A stretch of DNA of 64,000 nt from Mycolicibacterium goodii. Lineage in GTDB: Bacteria > Actinomycetota > Actinomycetes > Mycobacteriales > Mycobacteriaceae. This document shows positions 57,531 through 64,000 of this stretch, piece by piece. How positions within the stretch are numbered: position 1 is the stretch's first letter; the number at the start of each line of letters is the position of its first letter. Below the pieces are notes generated by a model that was not told the origin of the DNA, did not search any database, and saw nothing but the letters and a program-made list of their open reading frames with translations. The translations under genes were made by a program, and so were the position numbers. The stretch spans positions 1,922,001-1,986,000 of the forward strand of contig NZ_CP012150.1 of the NCBI RefSeq assembly GCF_001187505.1, written 5' to 3'.

Positions 57531-58421
57531 TCAGCGGTCCGGTGCCCAGTAGTCGAGCATCGCGGCCAAGGTCTCGAACGCCGGAGCGGAGACCCCGTAG
57601 GGGGCCTCGAAATGCAGGCTGACCGGAAAACCGAGATCGATTACGCCGTCGATCACGCGCTTGTACAGGTCCAGCATCTGGGCGCGCTTCTGCGCGGGCT
57701 CGCTCGCAGCCAACCGCCGCACGAACTGTTGTTCGGTTGCGACAGCGTCGTTGCCGGGGTCCTGGATGAGCCAGTCGATAAGGCCGACTTCGGATTCCAT
57801 CTTCGGGACGAAACCGAACGACAATAGGATCTCCGGGCGGTGGTCGGTGTTGCGCGAGAACTCGGTGAGGAAGTTGACGATCGCGTCGGAGTACAGCAGC
57901 TGGGTCATCCCGTAGGTGGCGCCCTCTTTGCACTTGAACCCGAATCGGCTCAGTTCGTCGTCCCTGGTCGGGATCAGGATCACGCCGCGGTGTTTCACCA
58001 GATGGGAAAAGGTCGACAGCGCGTCGGTCGGTGCGACTCCTGCGCCCTCACCGTCGGTCATGGTGCGCGGAACCCCGACAAACGCGATCCCGTCGAACCC
58101 GTGCCGAATCAACGCGGTCAACCGCCGACGCAGCGACCGCTCATCGAGAAACGACGTGACCTGGGTGCACAGCCCACGTACGTCGGGAAGTTCGCGCTGG
58201 ACCAACTCCCAGTAGTCGAGTACGTCGAGCTTTGGTTTCATCTCGACGGGACGGTCGTCATCCTCCTCGATCATCCCGGGGATCATGATGTGGCGGATGC
58301 GTCCATCGAGACCGGCATCGACCGCCAACTTGCGCACCTTCTGCAACTCCGCGAGCGCATGTGCCGTGCCGAGGTCCAGATTCGATGGGACAAGTTCCAG
58401 CGCAACAGTATTGAGAGTCAC
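57531..58421 (-). CDS. MetF-like methylenetetrahydrofolate reductase family protein
   Basis: 296 residues resembling the MTHFR barrel in a shortened, non-canonical form: ALELVPSNLDLGTAHALAEL at the start, HIMIPGMIEEDDDRP, GFDGIAFVGVPRTMTDGEG, GFKCKEGATYGMTQLLYSD and PVSLHFEAPYGVSAPA. Canonical MTHFRs convert CH2-THF to 5-methyl-THF, the methyl donor of MetE and MetH. Non-canonical MTHFRs lacking flavin have been described in M. smegmatis, and this looks like that type. GTG 58421 follows AGGGGTGCCTT. It converges on pyc (3-base gap) and is preceded by a cobalamin riboswitch, so it should be made when B12 is short. Confidence 0.8.
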   Translation of the reverse strand: MTLNTVALELVPSNLDLGTAHALAELQKVRKLAVDAGLDGRIRHIMIPGMIEEDDDRPVEMKPKLDVLDYWELVQRELPDVRGLCTQVTSFLDERSLRRRLTALIRHGFDGIAFVGVPRTMTDGEGAGVAPTDALSTFSHLVKHRGVILIPTRDDELSRFGFKCKEGATYGMTQLLYSDAIVNFLTEFSRNTDHRPEILLSFGFVPKMESEVGLIDWLIQDPGNDAVATEQQFVRRLAASEPAQKRAQMLDLYKRVIDGVIDLGFPVSLHFEAPYGVSAPAFETLAAMLDYWAPDR

Positions 58422-58587
58422 AAGGCACCCCTGGACTCACCGGGCGGCATAGCGGATCCCTGTTCCGCGGTATCGGCCGCATCAGGGCTATCGGGTGGCA
58501 CGCTCAAGATGCCACGTCGCCAGACGCACAAGCACATCACTGCATCGACTCCATCCGGGATGTCCACGTCCCAGCAAGAGGGCCAAT

Positions 58588-58780
58588 GAGAGCAGTATCC
58601 TGACTTCTGGATCAGCGCTCACCCCGACCTTCCAGCATTTTCAGCCGTGATCGAAATGGGGTTCACTCCCCAGTCACAGTGGCGGGACCATGCCGGATTC
58701 GCACCGGCTTCCTACCTACTCATCGGGCCGGTCGGGCCGACCAGCCCCACAACAATAGCCGACCGATGCACCCTACTGCC
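58588..58780 (-). ncRNA. Cobalamin riboswitch of the MetF-like gene
   Basis: On the minus strand: AGGGTGCATCGG (about 58775), then GGAAGCCGGTGCGAATCC (58711 downward) and GGCATGGTCCCGCCACTGTGA, the conserved B12-riboswitch core, then GGAAGGTCGGGG and the 3' element AGAAGTCAGGATACTG (about 58608-58593). This is the standard actinobacterial cobalamin-riboswitch consensus. The 3' end is about 165 bases before the GTG of the MetF-like gene; a hairpin (GTGGCA/TGCCAC at 58495-58515) lies in between and may be part of the expression platform. Confidence 0.92.
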
Positions 58781-58782
58781 GA

Positions 58783-58890
58783 CTAGATCGTGCGGGCTCC
58801 CACAACCGAAGCTGCTATGCCCCACTTCGCGAGAAGATCACCGATGGCGCGATTCGCCGGACCACCACGCAAAACTGCTGCGTTGAGCCC
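58783..58890 (-). pseudogene. Possible C-terminal remnant of a gene cut by the recombinase element
   Basis: An open minus-strand frame ending in TAG at 58785-58783, just before the riboswitch, reads ...LNAAVLRGGPANRAIG, then DLLAKWGIAASVVGARTI. It looks like a natural protein C-terminus rather than shadow translation. It has no start of its own. The sequence further upstream belongs to the recombinase operon in another frame. I cannot name the parent family. Confidence 0.3.
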
Positions 58891-58902
58891 GGCTGAAGGG
58901 GA

Positions 58903-58932
58903 CGGGACTGTCGCGCTAACGCGGTAGTCCCG
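58903..58932 (-). terminator. Hairpin at the end of the recombinase operon
   Basis: Stem of 13 pairs, two of them G-U, around CTAA: GGGACTGTCGCG ... CGCGGTAGTCCC. It overlaps the stop codon of the last operon gene. Terminator is the simplest reading; a recombination site at the element end is possible. Confidence 0.55.
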
Positions 58933-59329
58933 GGTGCCGTCGCTGAATCGGGACAATGACATGCGTGGCTTCGGCTCCTTGGTGGGTGAGTTCGGCGATC
59001 ACTGCCGACAGCGTCCGGATCTTGGCACGTAGTTCTGTGTTTTCGGCGGCGAGGCGGTGATTGTGCTCGCGTGCTTGGGCGAGTTGACGTTGCAGGGCGC
59101 ACGCATTCGTGGCAACGGGTCCGGCTGCGGCGGCGGCTTTGAACTCGTTGAGCAGGTCGGCGTGCTGTTCGTAAAGTCGCTGTCGTGGTATCCCTGATTC
59201 CCTGGCCAACGCGACGACGGTATGGGCGCCGTTGCCGCATTGGGCGGTGTTGTCCCGGATTCGGCTCATCGCGGCCAGCACGAGCTGGCGCTCGTCACCG
59301 GTTCTGGTGGTGCGCGGCGGCACGGTCAT
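58916..59329 (-). CDS. Small TnpC-like (DUF6262-type) partner protein
   Basis: 137 residues. N-terminal half is HTH-like (LVLAAMSRIRDNTAQCGNGAHTVVALARESGIPRQRLYEQH); the C-terminal half is a leucine/alanine heptad coiled coil (LQRQLAQAREHNHRLAAENTELRAKIRTLSAVIAEL, given by position about 85-120). Such small proteins close operons of paired or triple tyrosine recombinases (Tn554 TnpC; DUF6262 in actinobacteria) and help target choice or synapsis. ATG 59329 overlaps the preceding stop (ATGA); the longer upstream frame is shadow. Confidence 0.75.
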   Translation of the reverse strand: MTVPPRTTRTGDERQLVLAAMSRIRDNTAQCGNGAHTVVALARESGIPRQRLYEQHADLLNEFKAAAAAGPVATNACALQRQLAQAREHNHRLAAENTELRAKIRTLSAVIAELTHQGAEATHVIVPIQRRHPGLPR

Positions 59330-61467
59330 CGTTGCTGCTGTCCCGTCTGGGTGGGTGTTGCTGGTCGGCTGGACTCGTGTGCGTGGAGTGCCTTTTCGTG
59401 CTCGGTGAGCCGTGCATGGATGCGTTGTCGTAGCGGTTCGGGCAGGGTCAGGCTGTTCAGGTCGTGTGTGAGCGTGTCGGCATGGGCGCGCAGGTTCGCG
59501 ACGTCGCGATCTGTGCGGGCGGCGTTGGTGCAGTCGAGACGGCACCGGCTCCAGACGGGTCCGGTCACGTCGTCGGTGTGTGGCAGGCACGCTGCAGTGG
59601 CGGGGCGGAATACACAAGTGACCAGCGCGCCGTGGTGGATCTGCAGATCCGGGTTGGCCATCGCGGTGTTGACCTGGCTGGTGGTGGTGACAGTCAGGCC
59701 CGCGAAAGTGATCGCGCGGCCGACGCTGGCCTTGTATTCGTCGGCTGCGGGACCGGAGACGTGTTCGCCGCGCTTGAGTCGGTGGGCGTCGTCGTGGAGG
59801 GTTTCGGCGCGGTGCAGGAATTGTTCGAAGGTGATCTCATCGAGGAATCCTGCGTCTGCTCCGCCGGCGTAGCCCTGGATGATCTGTGTGTGCAGGTGAC
59901 CGTATTGCGTTGCGCCGGCGATGGTTCCGCCGGGTCGGCGGACGATGTGCCAGGCCAGTGTGCGCCGCAGGCGCGGCACCTGAATGATGCCCTGCGGGTC
60001 GTCGGGGATCAGCGGGTGATCGACGGCGGGGGCGACGGCGCGGTTGAACCAGTCGATGAAACGGGTGATGTCGGTGTTGATCGACCCGGGTGTCCTTGTC
60101 CGGTGGGATCCGTTGAGGAACTGTTCCTGGGAGCACCACTGGAATCCGGGGAAGAGCAGATCGCCGACGGTGATCTGTTCGAGAACACTGACCGCGTGGG
60201 CGGTTTCCTCGGTCACCACCCACGGGATCGTGGCCGGTGATCGGTCCCGACGCCGCTCACTAGCCTTGAGCTGGTGACCGGACATGAACGTCAAACCCAG
60301 CTGCGGATCTCGGGTGATGCATCCGCGACGCAGGTTGAGGGCTTCCCCGGTCCGGACACCGGACAGGTAGGCGATCACCAGGAAGCAGGCGGTGATGATG
60401 TAGCGAATGTGTTCGACCATTTCTGGGGCCCCCATGGGGCTTTGCCGCCATCGGCGCGTGCCGATCGTACTGAACAGGGTCGTACGCACCATGTCCGCCT
60501 CGATGGGCAGTGCGTGGGCGGCCAGCATGGTCGCCGTGTCGTTCATGCGTGTGAGTTCGGTGTGGTTTAGCCATCCCGCGACCGCCAGGCCCGTGAGATC
60601 GACCGAGGTGCTCTCGCCGGTGCTGACACCCGGAAGCGGGGCGCCGCGGTGGCCGAGGGCGGTCAGCAGACTGTCGAGTTGCGCGGTGGTGGTGTCGTGC
60701 AGCGACACCGTGCCGGTGCGCGCGCGACGGATGTCCGGTGCGATGCGATGAGCCAACGCGCGCATCGCGAGGAGGTTGCGTGCGGCAGGAAGCAGATCGG
60801 CGGCGACAGTGGTGCTGACTGCCAGGGCCGCCGATAGCAGTGGCTCCATGACATCGGGATGAATGCGAGCCGTGGTGTTCGGCTTACCCCAAGAGGACTC
60901 GTAGCGGGCGAGTCCTCGCGCGCTTGCCCCGCCCCACAGTGTGGCGGCCGGAAGCCGACATTGCGCTGGAAGGACATCCCGGTACCGATGGAGCCGCTTA
61001 ACTGCCTGCAGGGATCGGCGTTTGGTGCCGGCGCTGACCCCGGGGGCGTCGGAGACGTACCGCAGATAGCTGTCGAGGTGGTCGAGGCTGACGTGACTGA
61101 AGGAAAGTACCTCCCGCTGCACGAGCCACCTGGTGAACCGACGCAGCGGCACCAACTCACCCAGAATCGTCTTGACATGCGGGTACGGCGAACGCGACGC
61201 ATCCAGACGGGGCGCGTCGTCAACGACGTTGAGCAACACGAACAGGTAGAGCTTGCAGGCCGGGCGAAACGGCTCCGGAAATCGATCCCAATGCACAGCT
61301 TGTCCGGCGCTGTGGCGGTCCTGGATAGCCGCGGACAGATCCCACACCGGGTCGCCGAATCGGCACCTGAGTGCCGGGATGAACAGCGGGCGGTTGAGCA
61401 GCACCTCGGTGTCCGGGGTGAGGTGGACACCGGCCACCGTGTCGGGAATTCTGGCCGCCCGCGTCAC
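59326..61467 (-). CDS. Tyrosine recombinase, third of the trio (TnpB-like)
   Basis: 713 residues. The catalytic domain (about 370-600) shows the first Arg in AYLSGVRTGEALNLRR, an R-box PRLRRTLAWHI in place of H-x-x-R, and YGHLHTQIIQGY with the His and nucleophilic Tyr. The C-terminal part has cysteines (CVFRPATAACLP, CRLDCTNAA) that may bind zinc. The N-terminal 350 residues would bind DNA arms. The GTG at 61467 forms a GTGA overlap with the preceding gene. Long recombinases of this sort move as an operon with two others. Confidence 0.8.
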   Translation of the reverse strand: MTRAARIPDTVAGVHLTPDTEVLLNRPLFIPALRCRFGDPVWDLSAAIQDRHSAGQAVHWDRFPEPFRPACKLYLFVLLNVVDDAPRLDASRSPYPHVKTILGELVPLRRFTRWLVQREVLSFSHVSLDHLDSYLRYVSDAPGVSAGTKRRSLQAVKRLHRYRDVLPAQCRLPAATLWGGASARGLARYESSWGKPNTTARIHPDVMEPLLSAALAVSTTVAADLLPAARNLLAMRALAHRIAPDIRRARTGTVSLHDTTTAQLDSLLTALGHRGAPLPGVSTGESTSVDLTGLAVAGWLNHTELTRMNDTATMLAAHALPIEADMVRTTLFSTIGTRRWRQSPMGAPEMVEHIRYIITACFLVIAYLSGVRTGEALNLRRGCITRDPQLGLTFMSGHQLKASERRRDRSPATIPWVVTEETAHAVSVLEQITVGDLLFPGFQWCSQEQFLNGSHRTRTPGSINTDITRFIDWFNRAVAPAVDHPLIPDDPQGIIQVPRLRRTLAWHIVRRPGGTIAGATQYGHLHTQIIQGYAGGADAGFLDEITFEQFLHRAETLHDDAHRLKRGEHVSGPAADEYKASVGRAITFAGLTVTTTSQVNTAMANPDLQIHHGALVTCVFRPATAACLPHTDDVTGPVWSRCRLDCTNAARTDRDVANLRAHADTLTHDLNSLTLPEPLRQRIHARLTEHEKALHAHESSRPATPTQTGQQQR

Positions 61468-63248
61468 GGTGCTTCCAGGTTTCCCGACAGCAACAGCGCG
61501 GCGGTGCGGTGATCGCGCTGAGCGATCTGGGCGCGCGCCGCATCCAGCTGTGCCGGCTCGTACTCGGCGAAGATGTCCTCCAGCTGCGCCAGTCGACCGG
61601 CATGCTCGGTGATCCACTGCGCGATCGGCATCTCGGCGCGCAGGTCACGAAGCCGGTCGGCGACGACCAGCTGAATGGGCAGATGCCGCGGAAACGCGCG
61701 GGCGTTGCTGCAGTCCAGGCATGCCAGAAACGACTCGCGGCAGCGTTTCCCGTCGACCGGGGAATGCTCGAAGTCCGCGCAATTGCCCAACACGGCGTCC
61801 TGGCCGCAGCTGTGGTCCGCGATGTCAGGGTGCACGGTCATCGAGCGGCGAGACAACGCTTGGGAGACCTGGGCATTGAGCGCCTCGGTCACGAGCTGGA
61901 ACCCCTCGGTGCGCACCGAATCCATCCGGCCCAGATAGCCCGCCAACGTCGTCGGAGTGTGCGCTGTCGGCATACGGACCCGTTCCAGATAGGTTTTACG
62001 TAGCCGATCCAGGCTGATCCCCAGCAGCAGCTGATCACCGACGGGATCCCCGGTCAGCCACGGCGCCATCCACCGCCGTCGCGCATCGACACCACTGGCG
62101 GTGCTGCTGATGCCGTAGCCGAAACGTTTGCCTTCCACCGCGTCGGGTTGGGCGCTGTAATAGACAAAAGCCTGCCCACTACCGGTCAGCACGCGAGCCG
62201 GCTCGGTCAGCTCCAGCAACAACATGAACACCCCGTACGCCGTCGTCAGCGACGTATTGAGCACCGCGGCGCGCTGATGGTCGCCGCCGAGCGGGCGAAG
62301 TTCTGGGCGCAGCGCTGTCACCGGCACCGTCATCACCGATCGCCGGCCGCGGCGGGCTCTATCGGCGTGGACAAAGACGATACCGGGTTCGTCCGGGCTG
62401 CTCGCGGATCGGTGTGGGGCCGGCAGTGCGTCCAGCGTCGAGAGGTTCAGGCCGGTCAGCCCGGCCAGTAGGACACCGAACGCCCACGCCTCACCCGGTG
62501 TCACATGCAGCAACGGCATCAGCCGGCACCCACCGGCAGCGCTGACCGCCCGGCGTGTCACGTACGCCCTGGCACCCGACGCGGTGCGCGGAAAGTCACC
62601 TTCGCGGGCGCAGTGATCAAGCACTTCGGCCAGACTACGACGCGGATCGGCCGCGGGCAGGTGATCGAACCGACCGCCACGAAAATCGGCGACCATCTCC
62701 CAATGCATCCGCAGCCGACTTCGCGCCCGCCGAACCATCGCCCGCGCCACCACATTGATCCGACGGAACTCGTCAGACGAATATGGTTGTCGCGCTTTAA
62801 GATTCCTTTGATGACGCACCCGCGCGAACCCATGACAGACCTGCTCAGGGACGACAGGACTGCACCGTAGCAACGTCTTGAGCGCCGGCGCGGGGCCCGG
62901 CCCACTGGGCACCCGACAGGACATGGCCAGCAACCCGGCATCAGCGACAGACAGCGCGGCCAGTCCCTCGATCCCCGGGCGGTTCTCGTCCAGCCAACAG
63001 CAGGCGTGCCGGGCGGCCTGCCACAACGCACCAGCGCCCCGTACTCGCTTGGATACTCCCAACACGCCGGTAGCTTCCTCGAACGCGACCGCAAAATCGT
63101 GACGCACGCCGCCGGCGCCCGGGAGGCGACCGAAATCGAAATCCTTCCATACCCCGCCGTCCTCACTGACGAACCGCACGACCAGACCGCGGCGCCGCGA
63201 TGCGGGACGCCACGCTGGATCCGGCTGCGCCGCAGGTCGACCCGTCAC
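61464..63248 (-). CDS. Tyrosine recombinase, second of the trio, degenerate catalytic residues
   Basis: 594 residues. The fold is recognisable from LLAGLTGLNLSTLDAL, which aligns with the usual TGLR-x-E-L box but has Asn where the first catalytic Arg is expected, then LDRLRKTYLERVR (second Arg box) and TPTTLAGYLGR near the Tyr position. The C-terminus has a Cys cluster (CADFEHSPVDGKRC, CLDCSNA) suggesting a zinc finger. Loss of the first Arg suggests a structural or accessory recombinase. Coupled to neighbours by GTGA/ATGA-type overlaps. Confidence 0.72.
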   Translation of the reverse strand: MTGRPAAQPDPAWRPASRRRGLVVRFVSEDGGVWKDFDFGRLPGAGGVRHDFAVAFEEATGVLGVSKRVRGAGALWQAARHACCWLDENRPGIEGLAALSVADAGLLAMSCRVPSGPGPAPALKTLLRCSPVVPEQVCHGFARVRHQRNLKARQPYSSDEFRRINVVARAMVRRARSRLRMHWEMVADFRGGRFDHLPAADPRRSLAEVLDHCAREGDFPRTASGARAYVTRRAVSAAGGCRLMPLLHVTPGEAWAFGVLLAGLTGLNLSTLDALPAPHRSASSPDEPGIVFVHADRARRGRRSVMTVPVTALRPELRPLGGDHQRAAVLNTSLTTAYGVFMLLLELTEPARVLTGSGQAFVYYSAQPDAVEGKRFGYGISSTASGVDARRRWMAPWLTGDPVGDQLLLGISLDRLRKTYLERVRMPTAHTPTTLAGYLGRMDSVRTEGFQLVTEALNAQVSQALSRRSMTVHPDIADHSCGQDAVLGNCADFEHSPVDGKRCRESFLACLDCSNARAFPRHLPIQLVVADRLRDLRAEMPIAQWITEHAGRLAQLEDIFAEYEPAQLDAARAQIAQRDHRTAALLLSGNLEAP

Positions 63249-64000
63249 TGATGCCCTGTCAACACGCGCGGCTCACCAACACCGACCGTGGCAACGAGAC
63301 GCTCCAGGGCTTGCCGATCATCGGCATCCATCAATGCGACAAGTTCCTCGACCTGCAATGCTTGAAAGGGCTCCAGATACACATTCCGGGTCACCTCAGC
63401 GCTGCGATGCCCCAGCAAGGTGGCCAGCAGGAACCACACATCGCCGAGTTGATTGCGGAAGTCTCGCTGCTCCTGTGCAGTCAACATGTCGGTGCGGCGC
63501 CACGCCACGAACGTCGCGATGCAGTACCAGCGCAGCGCGAAAGAATGCCTCAACATGTGAGGACGACACCACAGCCGCGCACCATCTTCGTGTGTCGAAG
63601 CCCTTGCGACTCTGGCGTTCGCCCTGTCAAAAGTCTTGTACCACGCGTGCTTCGGGCGCGGCGTCCCGTCATGATTGAGCCACAACCACATCGGTTCCAA
63701 CCCGCCACGAACCCGACGAAACATCTTCATCCGTAACAGCGGATCGAGCGTATCCACGCTCACCACGCGCCGCGACCCCTCATCATCGACAACGTCTAAT
63801 CGCCTGTCGCCGCGGACCTGTTCGACGATCCAGCGATCCACCACCTGCTCGTAGCGACCCGCCGCCTGCGCACGGGCGACAGCCGCAGTACGACTGCCCT
63901 CGTGCAGATAGAAATCAACCTGTTGACAGACGCGGTGCCGCATCCAAAATGTGCGCCCGCTCCCACCTTTGGCGCAGGCGGACGCAACACGCGAACGCGC
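63245..64000 (-). CDS. Tyrosine recombinase, first of the trio, C-terminal part
   Basis: The frame is open to the window edge, so 252 residues of the C-terminal catalytic domain are seen. KGGSGRTFW carries the beta-hairpin Lys, RPHMLRHSFALRWY the H-x-x-R box, and LLGHRSAEVTRNVYLEP the GH and nucleophilic Tyr. The first Arg and N-terminal DNA-binding part lie beyond base 64000. This appears to be the catalytically complete member. Its stop overlaps the next gene's start. Confidence 0.85.
   Translation of the reverse strand, partial: ARSRVASACAKGGSGRTFWMRHRVCQQVDFYLHEGSRTAAVARAQAAGRYEQVVDRWIVEQVRGDRRLDVVDDEGSRRVVSVDTLDPLLRMKMFRRVRGGLEPMWLWLNHDGTPRPKHAWYKTFDRANARVARASTHEDGARLWCRPHMLRHSFALRWYCIATFVAWRRTDMLTAQEQRDFRNQLGDVWFLLATLLGHRSAEVTRNVYLEPFQALQVEELVALMDADDRQALERLVATVGVGEPRVLTGHQ

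Larger units (their letters stand above)
58916..64000 (-). mobile_element. Partial recombinase-trio element (Tn554/RIT-like)
   Basis: Four minus-strand genes in a coupled operon: three tyrosine recombinases of about 250+ (partial), 594 and 713 residues and a 137-residue partner. This resembles Tn554 (tnpA-tnpB-tnpC) and recombinase-in-trio elements. The left boundary is probably between 58780 and 58916; the other end and any cargo are outside the window. No target duplication could be identified. Confidence 0.7.

Noticed and set aside
58588..58780. SAM or other riboswitch instead of cobalamin
   Set aside because: The core elements and their order match the cobalamin class; no SAM-II/SAM-IV core seen.

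Overview
The window is high-GC actinobacterial chromosome with mycobacterial gene content throughout: MmpL, PapA, PE-PPE-domain and FadD proteins, a mycothiol-type DinB enzyme, aac(2'), NnaR, PrpR and many leaderless start codons. The suite and order of genes point to a fast-growing mycobacterium at or very near Mycolicibacterium smegmatis. That assignment rests on remembered gene order and protein families, not on a search.

Layout. 1-8.4 kb is the trehalose polyphleate (TPP) envelope-lipid locus: the 5' end of a type I PKS (minus strand), then papA3-, mmpL10-, fadD23- and PE-like genes (plus). 8.4-10.7 kb holds a Gap/Sap-like membrane protein, a 2-oxoglutarate dioxygenase and a flavin reductase. 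10.7-14.8 kb is the minus-strand succinate dehydrogenase 1 operon with a small conserved protein at each end and two CRP-like palindromes upstream. 15-19.4 kb has a PEP-mutase-like protein, a secreted protein, an Hsp20 under an apparent HspR/ECF-sigma switch, and a divergent DMT exporter/MocR regulator pair whose start codons overlap. 19.5-26.7 kb is nitrate/nitrite assimilation: nirBD, and convergently narK-nnaR-cbiX, with the same 16-bp motif in the nirB and narK promoters. 26.8-31.5 kb carries aac(2'), pxpCB, yhhQ, a haem/siderophore-type lipoprotein and a mycothiol-type enzyme. 31.5-37.2 kb is a TetR-controlled agmatine/carbamoylputrescine cluster. 37.3-40.3 kb has ohr/ohrR and an MFS-UspA fusion.

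40.3-41.1 kb is a gene-poor, lower-GC stretch with what looks like an orphan promoter/operator. I suspect it is a rearrangement junction. Beyond it (41-58.5 kb) lies a metabolic block: SOD, cobalamin-riboswitch-controlled metE, a GntR regulator diverging from an LLM monooxygenase, CoA-transferase and CitE-like lyase, then prpR, prpDBC (methylcitrate cycle), pyruvate carboxylase, and a MetF-like gene under a second cobalamin riboswitch. The common theme is B12-independent methionine synthesis and propionyl-CoA disposal, with pyruvate carboxylase returning the pyruvate made by PrpB to oxaloacetate.

58.8-64 kb is one end of a mobile element: three consecutive tyrosine-recombinase genes and a small coiled-coil/HTH protein, all translationally coupled. 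The first recombinase runs off the window. No tRNA, rRNA or CRISPR array was seen.
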